This document shows, in pieces, positions 26,640 to 37,600 of a stretch of DNA of 64,000 nucleotides. Source of the stretch: Certhia americana. Its lineage: Eukaryota; Chordata; Aves; Passeriformes; Certhiidae. Made by a program: the position numbers and the translations under genes. The notes beneath the pieces were generated by a model. The model was given only the letters and a program-made list of their open reading frames with translations, did no database searches and was not told the DNA's origin. The stretch covers positions 13,388,809-13,452,808 of the forward strand of contig CM031864.1 of the NCBI GenBank assembly GCA_018697195.1. The letters are read 5' to 3'. How positions within the stretch are numbered: position 1 is the first letter of the stretch; every line of letters starts with the position of its first letter.

Positions 26640-26848
26640 TATCTGAGAGGTAGTGTTTATTTTGCCCATTTTCTGTGTGCAGTATAATGATATGCAGATT
26701 GAGTCCCGCAGGAAGTGTTCCATAGCTCACTTCATCAGATTGGGCCTGAAAGGAGATAAGTGATTGCCCAGAAAATCTGAAGCAGAACAGGAAATGGGTC
26801 CCAGATTACACAATTATTACTCCTGTGCTTTTAAATAAGACTAGTCTC
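26640..26848 (-). mobile_element. Decayed MIR-like (CORE) tRNA-derived SINE, minus strand
   Basis: On the plus strand the segments run in the order expected for an antisense MIR-type SINE. GAGAGGTAG and TTATTTTGCCCATTTTCTG come first (compare TTATTATCCCCATTTTACAG in the family). They are followed by GGAGATAAGTGATTGCCCAG (compare GAGGTTAAGTGACTTGCCCA), then GCAGAACAGGAAATGGGTCC and an ACTCCTGTGCTTTT head region. The match is from memory of the family consensus, with several indels and many substitutions, so the copy is very old. It has no internal promoter that could still work. The family (MIR-like SINE of sauropsids) is inferred, and the exact subfamily cannot be given. Confidence 0.6.
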
Positions 26849-29530
26849 CCAACAGAGGCCCCAAGCTGAAACTGCTACAGGATTTTCTGAAGTTGAATAA
26901 TACCTCTAAAATAAAATATCATAAGGTGAATTTTCAGACTGGAATTCAATCAAACTTCCAAAGAGAAATTTAAAACTGAGTTTTAGGAATTAATCTGCTT
27001 TTTTTGCTTGGATAATGAGTCTTGTAGAGTTAAGACAAATAAAATATATGCATTTTTTAAAAAAAAGCAAATTGAAGAAAAAAAAAGAAAAAAAAGGGAA
27101 AAAGAAAAGGTTGTTATATAAAGCCCTAATGAGTAAAGTGTTCTGAATGGATCATTTTTTACTATTTAATTTTTGTTATGTGTTTTGCTTGAATAACAAA
27201 ACTGCGGTATTTCAAAGGAAAAAATACTAAAGACAAAAATCTAAATACAATACAAAGTGACTGTAAAGTTTTCTCAGCCTGATTTCTACATCAGGTTGGT
27301 GGTAGATTTTATTTCTATCTTGTTTGGAGAACCTCATTACGATTCCAAGGTCTCGGTCAAGACAACAGAAGCCTTATCTTTGGGGTTCTTTATTGAATAG
27401 AGCTCAGTATTTTGCACATGTGAATTCCATTTCATTATGACTAGGGAAAGGTGACATTATAGTCACTTGAAAATCTTCTCTACTTTCAGTTCTTTAAGTG
27501 TGCATTCTGGTGCTGTTTGATTTCCTGGAATTTTCATTAAATATTTTTCTAGAAAAAAAATTATACATAATTTAAGAAGAATTGGGGATGGGGAGGAGTG
27601 GAGTTGCCTTTAACCATAGGTAAACTTGGCCCTTTAACATTTCAGACAATGAACATTAAATGTTGATTTGTGGCTCAGTGTCTTGTCACATGAAATCAGT
27701 TTGACACGTATAGAAAAGATCCATCAATTTTAATAAAGTCTTCCCTCTGCCTTTAGTTAAACAACCCATAAAATTCTCTGTAGGAGAAAGAGGTAATGAT
27801 GTTCAATAACTATTATTTCAGAACAATATTTAAATAATTGTCAGTTTTGTACCTCTTGGTGCAAGAAAGCCAAATCTATAAGGCAGATAAATGGGTGAGT
27901 AGAAGTCACTTGTATAACTTGGTACATCTTTAGGCTTTTTAGCACCAATATCATCACTGGGACAGAGGGATGAGTAGAGGTTCCAAATGCAGTTGGGAAC
28001 ACAGGCAAGACTTTTTCTCCAATATGTTGAAGGTGGCTTATAGATATTGACTCAAAGTGAAGCAATGCTCTTGACAACTCCCTGTAATATAATAATCATT
28101 ATTCTGGATTATTTTATTTTAATTTGGAGAATGAGAAAAAAATTATGAAATGAACTGTAGTTTAGCTCCTTGACTTAGCTTATTTAAATCAAATAGATCA
28201 AATTCCCAGTAAGTGTATGCAGATAAAAATAATATACATTATTTCTGAATAAATAAAATTCAAGGAAACTGCTCATTTATACTCCAGAACCTGAAACAAA
28301 GTTTGAGTAAATTATTCAGTGTGAATTATTTGCTCAGCTCTCTTCATTAGGATTGGGTTTGCTTGATTACTACTAAACAGATTTTGCCAGAATAAGATAT
28401 TTTCAGGGACTGAATCAGAGTTATGAAGGTGACCTTCTCTTACACCATCAAAATTAAGATGCTTTGAATTATCAATTCCAAATCCTCTATCTCTTTGCAA
28501 AGATCATATACTACTTTCATCTAATCAGAAAAAAAAATGTTTCAATTCTTTTTTCTTTGTAAATATATCACATATACAAATTCCAGCAGTCAGAAATCAT
28601 AAGGAACTATAAAATATCAAATCAATGAGCACAAGCAAAAGTTGAGGAAAATATTGTCTAAAAAAGTATAATCAGGTTTCATATTTAGCTAAAAGTACTT
28701 AGTTGACTCTGAAGGTTATTATGGGATTTGACATTACAACACCACTATTTCTCATTTTTAAAAGATAATTTCTTCATCTAGAAAAACTCTTGTTGCTTCC
28801 AATTTAATAAATTTGTTGCAAATTTTAAAAGAAAACTGGAATTTGAGGGTATAAAACAAGAGGTTGCACTATCTAACACCAAACTCATTTAAACTCATTT
28901 TAAACTTTAGTTAGTCCAGACTTGCTTGGTAGACTTTCCAAAGCTGACAGGGTTGGAGTTCAACCAAACATTAAAATAAAAAAAAAAATATTAAAAAAAA
29001 ATTAAATGTTTGATGTTTGTCCTTACATTTTCTTTTTCTGTATATATAACACAACAGAAGAAGACAGTCTTAGACAGGGACTCTAAATACAGATCAAAAA
29101 ATATTACTTTTTTAATGCTTTTCTTTTTGAAGATATATGCATTTACATCAATTCTTCAGAGTCACCTTGCAGAAATGGAGATTCTAGAATTTAGTAAGCC
29201 ACTGAAATGCTGTCTGGTGCAGGTCCACAATATCTTATGAAAGAGAAAGAGGACAAGTCATCAATTCTGAATTTTACAATGCCTTCTAAACATCTAATGG
29301 TTGAGGAATACAGATAAAACAACCTGTAAAAGAAAGAACAACAAGAACAAAAGAAAGAAAATAGGGTTTTTTCAAGATTCTGAGTCTTTATGCTCATTAG
29401 CTTTTGCATCTTTAAATGACTATAAGACGATGCTGTCATTTGAGTTAATAGATTGATTTCTGCTTATAGATGGTAATACCTATTATTTTTAAAAGCAATA
29501 GTAACGGACACCTACTTTCTTAGCAATTGA
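26849..29530. other. Unique AT-rich sequence with an A-rich tract, no gene seen
   Basis: An A-rich stretch with scattered G lies at 27055-27112 and a second A/T tract at 28976-29004. The rest shows no recognisable gene or repeat. Open frames are all under 100 codons and unconvincing. Confidence 0.6.
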
Positions 29531-30104
29531 ATTAATATGCCCATTAGCCACAGTCGCTGTTGTTTAGAGTTTGCCTTTGGTCCCTGCTGATGCCATGGCT
29601 GGTGACAAAAATGCAGGGAGCAGGACACAGCACCAGCTGCAGGAAATGCTCCAGAGGAGAAGGCGACGTCCTGAGCTAAGCCAGGCTCAGAACGAGAACC
29701 CCCTCTCCTAGATAAAGAAACCACCTCCTGAAAAAGATAAGTTGAAGGATTAGTAAAAGAAGTGTGTTTGCTAAAACTGCTCCGGGAGGTGCTGGCAATC
29801 AGCATTAACTTAGTCAGTGCTGTTTCCTGAGGGCTGCTGAAGTTGGTCTGCTCCTCCTAGATTCTGAAGCTGGTGAAGATTGACTGAGCTGCGTGTGGGC
29901 TGGCTGTGCTCCTGCTTCCTGCTCTGGGCAAAGCAAACCATCCCAGCCACTAATCCAGGGATGTGCTTTGTCTCCTTAGTAATCAAGGAAAGATGTCTAT
30001 GCATTTGTGTGCCTCAGGTATGCACTCTAGAAGAATGTGTTCACTTCGTTTGCTGAGAGTTCTTGAGTTACTTAAATATATATATATTCATTTTCTGCCT
30101 CTAG
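29531..30104. other. GC-richer patch without a recognised gene
   Basis: About 29540-29960 is visibly richer in G+C than its flanks and contains CTGCAGGAAATGCTCCAG-like and CAGCC/GGCTG words. Minus-strand frames of 97 codons (29512-29805) and 64 codons (29810-30004) cover it but match no family. It could be an untranslated exon, an undescribed repeat or a regulatory element; the sequence alone does not decide. Confidence 0.4.
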
Positions 30105-30223
30105 TTTTGGGTTGGTGGGTTTTTTTGGTGTTCTTCTGGGTTTTGGGGTTTTGGGTGGGTTTTCTTTTGGTTTTTTGGGGGTTTTTTGGTTGGGTTTTTT
30201 TTTTTTTTTTTGGGGGGGGGAGG
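30105..30223 (+). repeat. G/T-rich tract with a G-quadruplex motif
   Basis: The tract is built from G runs and T runs only, apart from a few C. At 30138-30159 four G runs (GGG, GGGG, GGG, GGG) are separated by loops of 4, 4 and 1 T, which meets the usual G3+N1-7 quadruplex rule. Further G runs follow at 30177-30181, 30192-30194 and a run of nine at 30212-30220. An open frame of 95 codons through it encodes only Gly/Phe/Val/Trp low-complexity sequence and is not a gene. Confidence 0.8.
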
Positions 30224-33200
30224 TTTCTTCTCACAATAAAGATTTTGTAGAAGTGTTAAAAAAGCTGCTGTCAGCTACTGACTGAGTCTGTGTTTTACAT
30301 TCTGTTTCCAACTTGGCATAAATCCTAAAATTAATAAAATGATGTGGGCTCCTCTTGGTAATTAAAGCAAGATGATTATTCTACAATAATAATCCTCTTA
30401 AATAGTGAGGCATATAAACAATGGAAAGATAATTCTTTGCACAGCAATGTAATATATTGGTAAATAAAAAACCAGATTACTTTTGAATTGGTAAACAAGT
30501 AATCCTGTTTGTTTCAGTCAGAATAATGAATCTCTGTTTGTGCAACAAATGCACATTTGGTTTGTGACCCTGAAGATATAAGGTAGAATTTGGATAGTCC
30601 ATGTGTTCAGAAATAACTGTTTTATCAACTGTCTGATTCTGAGCCTGAAGCATACATCATAGCTAAGGATAACAATCTATTTCATCCTCCTGACTTTATA
30701 TATTCTGATAAATTCTAAACAAATAAAGGTGTAAATTTCTCTCTCTGTCTTTTTTTTTTTTTTTTTTTTAAACTTTTTTTATAATCCCAAAACTTAGAGC
30801 AAAGTTGTCTCTGCTATAAATATCATACAGATCACAAACACTTTCTGCAAGTGTGTTTGATGCTTGTTTCTTTTATCTTGGAAGAGCAGAGCAGGTTCCT
30901 CAACACAGGCAAAATTATTTGTAGTGCAGAGGCAGTTAGCCCTAGGCAAGAATCCTTCCCAGGTGTAAACAGCTATCTTCTGAGAGAGGAGACGATGGGA
31001 GAAGGGGCAGGAGCCCCTTAGGTGCATGACATGGGCATGGGTGTTTTGCTAACTGAGAAGGGTCCAAAGGGCTTAGCTGTAGTTCTACAATGGAGCTCAG
31101 CAGTAGCAGCAGTGTGGAGTGCAGAGCCCAGTCCTTACAGGAATGAAATCAGCTCCAGGAGCAGCATGTCCAACTCTGTCTGGGTAGCTGGGTGAGCAGA
31201 GAGACAAACATGCCCTATAAACCCATATGACATGGGCCCAACCCTGAATGCAAACCACAGGACACAGATTCCTTAGCTGTGGCTGATGGTTAGATTTTGG
31301 TGGTTTAAATATATTATAATAGTAATCTGTTCTATTATTATGGCCACAATGCTTTCACAAACTAACTAGAAATATAAGGAAATGTGGCAATACATCATGT
31401 AAATAAGCCTATGTCTCACTTTACTATAAATCAGAGCACAATTTTTCCCAAAAATTTTTGCTTCTTGTATAAATAGGATGAGTCAAGATAAGAAGAAGGA
31501 TAAAGCTGATGGGTAATGGCCACATGTGTGTCAGCCATGGGAGTGCTGTTGCAGTTTTCAACAGTACTGAGAAATATCTGTAAAGTTGATTCACAGTGCA
31601 ACTGATGTAGCAGTAAGTTCAACTGTGAAACTAAAGGGAATAAAATTAACCTTAATCTAATATTGTCTGTTTAGGCTTCAACATTTTTCCTTTCAAAGTA
31701 AATAAGTACAAATCACTGCTAGATTCCCTTTCCTGAAAAGTGAAAAAAAAAAAAGTACAGCAGGAGGGAGCCAAACCAAATTGTCACCTGGAAATCCCAA
31801 GTTACATATTTATCCCTTTTGTGTCAAATCATTTCTCCTTTTCCATACCACTGGTTTTGGAGCAAATGATTGTGTTTGTCCTACTCATTCTTGGATGAAA
31901 CACAGCTAGATTTTATTCATACTACTTTAGAATATGTTAGGGTTTTATGCATATGTTATTTGAAGAAGTTCAGTCAGGTTTACACAAAGCAAAAGGAGTT
32001 CTTTTTTTTGTAAGCTCCACAGCTGGGCTTCTGTATGCTGAAAATCATTGCTATACTTCCTCATTGTCTCTTTCCTACTCTTGGAATAAAGGTTTCTCTG
32101 ACAATTTGTATGTGTTTTGAATGTGGAAATGGACATACTGTCTGTCTCTTGACAGGACTTATTTAATCCAATTTCTGATGCTATTATCACTGACAGCTTT
32201 TAGGGGAGCAGCTGTAGTTTTGATTTATGTCCTCAAAGAATTTGTTCTGTCAAAGAACATTTCCAAATATGTTGGGACACATAAATCCTTCTCAAAAGGG
32301 ATCCCTTCCTTATGAAATATAAAATGATAGGATCAAGGGATTGCAAGTGTTTGACACATTTCTCATTTAAAACAATGTATAACCCTTTGGGTTCTTAAAT
32401 ACACTTTTGTCTATTCCAATTGGTCCTAAATCAAAAACCCTTGAAGACAAAGTTAAGCATGGTAAGTAAGGACAACTTCTCAGGTGTACCTCTCAGGGAG
32501 CAATTAGTTTGATCAATTTGACCTCAGTAGTTCAGTTCTGTATCTGGATCCTAGCAAAGCATGTATTGTGATTAAATATTTCTATTAAAGATTATGCTAT
32601 GTGCATTACAGACTTAGCAACTAGTGCTTATATAATTAAATATGTAAATTTAACAATTATATTCCATATTCTAGTGCATCAGGGGCAGTTCTTATATAAT
32701 GAAAATAGAATTGTCGTAATAGGCAGTGTCACTTCCACTCTCTGACCTCTTTCCACACATCTCTTGAAAAAGATTAATCCTGAATTTGTGAGGCATTGTA
32801 ACTTATGGGCTAATATAGGGAGGCCTTGAAAATAAATTATATTTCTTGAAAAAATCCTTCCAACAAGATGTAACTATTATGGTGCTATAAATCAAAACTA
32901 AGTTTGTGTGAGGTGCTACTCTAGAGATTTTTATTATATAGTGATTTCCACTGATGGTGCTTACAAAAATTATTATTTTAATTTTTTTTAGGAATAATAA
33001 CTTCCAAATATATTACCTTATTTCAGTTTTCTTTTCCCTGGTCAAAAAATGCACAAACAATACTAAGTGGCTTTGTTCAATTGATCCAGAAGCGAATGAG
33101 AACATTTTAAGGAATTATTTTCTTACCTTTCAAATAAAGGATAGTTTAGAGACCTATTGGTCACCCATCTGACCTCACATGCATTAATTTATAACTGCGA

Positions 33201-33684
33201 TCAATTGAGTTACTCCGGATTTTTGGTAGTACAATGGGGAGCATATTTAACAGTAACAGGCAAGGTTGCCTGGGTTCTGGAAGACAGAACCTAACTATAG
33301 CTGCCTGTTCCTGCAGCCCTGAAGAAAACATCTTCATTGTCTGAAGACTTTTTCTTTTCTGTTTTTCCTTTCTTTTTCTACAAAATAAGTAAATAAATGT
33401 CTCAAATGGGTGAGTATTAAAACTTTATTTGCTCAAACTACAAGGCTATTGGAAGTAAGCTGCTTTAATATATTCCTTAACTTTTTGACCCTGTAAATTT
33501 TTTGGACATACTCAAGTTCTTATCTTATTGCTCCATGTGAGAGTGAAATCCAAGACGCTGGTTTGCAGAGCTGGATGTGATGCAGTTTCAGATGTTCTTC
33601 TTCAATAAACTCAGTCTTAACAAAGACTACTAATTAAGAGAAAATTTGACTTGAACATTTCCTCCTAGAAAAACTGTCTGCTCT
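30224..33684. other. Unique AT-rich sequence, no gene seen
   Basis: A run of about 20 T lies at 30750-30769 and 12 A at 31743-31754. A GC-richer patch is at 31000-31280. No coding sequence or transposon was recognised. Confidence 0.6.
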
Positions 33685-34667
33685 CAGCTTGGATGGGTGA
33701 AGCCTTGAATGAGTTAAAAACTGCATGGATGGCTGGGCCCAGAGAGTTGTGGCGAATGGAGCTAAATCCATCTGGCAGCTGGTTACTAGCAGCTCAATTT
33801 TGGGGCCAGTCCTGAACATGGGTGAATTTGCAGGCAGCACCAAGCTGGATAGAATATTGTTCTGCTTGAGGCTGGGAAGGCTCTACAGGGAGACTCCATT
33901 GTTGGGCTGGGGACAACTGCAACAAGGTGAAATGTCAGGTCCTGTACTTAGGTAGCAACAAATCCATGCTGTGCTACCGGCTTGGAGAGGAGAGGCTTGA
34001 GAGCTGTTCAGCAGACAAGAACTGGTACTGGTTGACAGCCAGCTTAGCATATGCCCAGGTGGCCAAGAAGGCCAATGACATCCTGGCCTGGATCAGCAAT
34101 AGTGTGACCAGCAGGACCAGGGCAGTGACTATCCCCCTGCACTGGGCACTGGTGAGGCTACACCTACAGCCCTGTATCCAGGGCCCCTTTAAAAAGGGTG
34201 TTGAGGTGCTGGAGCATGTCCAGCAAAAGGCAGCAAGGATCATGGAAGGTGTTGAAAACTTGTCTTATGAGGTAGGGCTGAGGGAGTTGGTTTTCTTTAG
34301 TCTTGAGAGGAGAAAAGGGAAGCTCATTGTTCTTCACAACTCTCTGAAAGATGCTCAGAGTGAGGTGGGGGCTGTTCTCTTCTGCTGTGCCTTCAGTGAG
34401 AGGACCAGAGGAAATGACAGGGAAAATCCAGATTAGGTATTAGATATAGTAGATATAATTCATATATATGTTAGGATGGTCAGGCATTGGAATAGGTTGC
34501 CCAGGGAAGTTGTGGAATCACTATCCCTAGAGGTGTTTAAAAGACATTTGGATACGGCACTGGTTAATGAGGTTTAGTGGTTGAGGGTTACAGCGGTAGT
34601 GCTGGGATGAGACTTGGACTTGATGGTGTTAAAGGTGTCTCTGCACCTTGATGATTCTATGATTCCT
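33685..34667 (+). mobile_element. CR1 LINE, 5'-truncated copy with defective reverse-transcriptase end and 3' UTR
   Basis: This is the longest mobile element in the window. Translated pieces show the end of the CR1 ORF2 reverse transcriptase. GWAQRVVANGAKSIWQ is followed by FAGSTKLD, where active copies have the catalytic FADD box, so both aspartates are lost. Next come WY-W-TASLAYAQVAKKANDILAWI, VTSRTRAVTIPLHWALVRLHLQ and EVLEHVQQKAARIMEGVENL, typical of the CR1 C-terminal region. The frame shifts between 33725-33955 and 33927-34436, and the block between the RT segments carries internal deletions. The 3' part holds CATTGGAATAGGTTGCCCAG, GAGGTGTTTAAAAGAC and ACTTGATGGTG, and the element ends in GATGATTCTATGATTC, the CR1 octamer tail (ATTCTATG). 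The 5' end is an ordinary truncation. It is inactive, but less decayed than the copies at 17 and 56.6 kb. Confidence 0.95.
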
Positions 34668-37600
34668 GAAGCACAATGCTTTTTTTGAGATTGTCTGTCT
34701 TCTGTATAATCATGTAACCTCAGGAAATTTGAAAAACAGTTAATAGACATAGGATTATAAATCCAGTATTTAGGAGATAGTTTACCAAATACAATACCAT
34801 CATAAGATTCATAAGCCAAGACACCATTCCAAAATATAATTAGAACTTCTATTGAATAAGAATTTTCCCTCTTAAGAAATTATCCTGGTTCAGTATGAAA
34901 AACCCCCCAGTGTGCTCAGACATGTTCTGATTTGCTGGAATGTGTTTCATTCCGAATGTTGGTATACAAGGTTGCTGGATAGCTGTTGCATGTCCTCTTT
35001 AATTTTGTATACTTATTTTCAAAAACCTTCTATAATGTCCACAAATTTACTTGCATTATCAGATCACATACTGGAATGACAAAAAAAAAACAAAAAACAA
35101 AAAACCAAAAAAAACCCAACACATTCTCAAAACAAGAGAGTTTTTTTTTCCTGGAAGAAATTATTTTTCTCTGGATGAATGCTTCAGCAGGCTTCCCGGT
35201 GGTGTCTCCTCAGGCTGCTGTTGCCTGCTAGCACTACTGAACCTGTCAAGAGCTATTGGAAAATATCATAGATTTCTCTGTCTTCACCTTGTTCAGATCT
35301 CCAGCAGGAGAAGACTACTATTCTAGGCTCAGACAATTGTTTGACATATCTCCATTTCAATACTAGAAAAATTAAATTCTGTGGATTGTCCTGAAATCTG
35401 AAAGCTAATAAAGAGATACATGCCAACAGATATGCCATGATTGTACCACATATTCCTGTTCTCAGGGAGGTGGAAAGTCGGATCTAAGACATCACAGTAG
35501 AATTCCCAGAAAATCCTTTTAGGTAGCAGCCACATTAAATGTTTTATGTTGTGGTATGATGTGAAGTGTTCAAGTTAACTTTTAGCTGGTTTATGTCACA
35601 TTGGGAGTTTGATATGAGGAGAAATAAGCAGTCTGTGCTGGTTGTAGCTATCTTTATTCACCAAAATTTTTTATGTGTGATAATTAGGTACCTTTCTGGT
35701 ATTTTTTATGTTGGGGTCCTGATATGCCTTCCAAAATTATATGAAATTTAATAGATTATTTTATTTAATATATTTATTTAATAAATTAATTAATTTAATG
35801 GATTACACTGTAGGCACTTCAGTATCTTTACATCTGGATACCTCTGTGTTCATTTGCAGCTGGAGTGCATTGGAGATATCTCTGCAGTGTATCTTCTGTT
35901 GCAGTTTCTTGTTGAATAAATCAAGGTCATGTGCTTTGATACGCCTTCTGAAGAGGAAATTACATCACAGCTGAAAAACCTGGACAGAGTGCTTCAGAAA
36001 CTGCTGATCCAGTTCAACATGATAATGAAGAGAACCTTTTGTGTTCAAAGATTGAATGAAAGGTTAGCTACTGTGTTACCTGCATTTTCTAATGATTTGC
36101 ATTACTGATATCTGGTATTCAGAATGTATAACCCTCACAGTCAAAGGCAAAATCGTAACTTTTGACCCATTTCTGTTTTTAGTGTTTTATTCTGTTTAAG
36201 ATTTGGTGAATCATATACTCATTTTGTTGAGCAATAATTCCATTTATCACAAGAATTTGTGTGAATGGAACATGATTACTTCCAAGTCTAAAAGAGAACA
36301 ATGAACACTGCCCCTGAAATTCAGTCCTGGAGAAAATGAGCAATTTAGGATGATATCCAAGCATCCCTAGAGTAGTTTGCGTTACTCCCTTTAACAAGTG
36401 GAATGGCTTAGGGTAGTCACTGTATTACAGACAAAAGACAGAATACCTACTTAAATACTTCTAGCATAATGCTATAGATATGTTACAAAATGTCTCAGAA
36501 GAGCAGCTGGGGGATGCTTGTGGGGAGCATATGTATAAGCTTGAAGAAGCATATGTATGAAGTGAATTTTATTACAGAACAGATGTCAGATATGTTGAAC
36601 TGTGATACAATGTAGATCATTTTATTGGCTTCCTTGTAAAAGATAGTTTTAAAAGAATACTGACTAATCTTTTCTTCTTTCTTGTACATTACCAGGGGAG
36701 AGAGATAAGTCAGTGACCAACTTCTTGAAGGGATGAAGAACTCCTTCAAGGCAAAGGAGGTCAAGAGAAAAAGGTCACTTTCCTTAAGGCAACGAAGAGG
36801 GGGCATCCAGTGGTGGGTTTGGTTTGTTTTTTGGGTTTTTTTTTAAAGCAGTTGGCAAAGGGGCCCTTGACATTTCTTTCTTTCCTTTCTGAGGCCCTGG
36901 CTCCCAGAGGGAAAAAAAGAGGATGAAAAAGCTCATAGGAAACGTAAGTGATCTTTATTGACCTGTGACTTTTGTGTAACTATGGCCTCTGGCATGTGAC
37001 TCAATGTGCATTTCTTGTCAAAACAGGTAAGGGAATTGTGCACTGCCCTGAAGGAATGTATAGTGTATGTGTGTGCGTGTGTGTAGAGTGCTGAAAGGCA
37101 AGAGATTGATTTGAGGCCTGAGGTGAGAAGAGGAAGATCTAGAAAAAAGTGTGAGAGGGAAAAAGCACTGTGAAATGAATTACTTTTTGTTTCCTCTGTG
37201 CTGGTGGAGGATTGCCAGAGATACTGACTTTTTTTTTTCATATCAACTCAGTTTTGTACCTCTTTCTACCAATCAAAATTTCCTATTTATTTTGATTCAG
37301 GAAGCCTATGGTTTATGCTTTCCTTTTTCTCAATTTGATGAGGTTTCTTAGACCTAATAAATATTTTCATCCAGTATTTCTGTAATTGTATCCAGTAATT
37401 ACTGTAAGTGTGCAATCTACAAGGAAAGATCTGAAGGTGATGTAAGATAAGCTGTGCAGGAATAATTAGCCTTACCTGTGATGGTTGAAACAGTTCATAT
37501 TGTTGAGGTAAATGCAGAAAGTATTGTCAGCTAGTTAGTACTGCTAAGGAGAACAAGGAAGATATTGCATTCTTTCAATACAATATTATTTCAGCAATTC

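Noticed and set aside
30138..30159. Interstitial telomere repeat
   Set aside because: The vertebrate unit TTAGGG is absent; the tract is irregular T/G.
33725..34436. Open frames of 76 and 169 codons as host genes
   Set aside because: Their translation is CR1 ORF2 C-terminal sequence with frameshifts and a destroyed catalytic box, so they belong to the mobile element.
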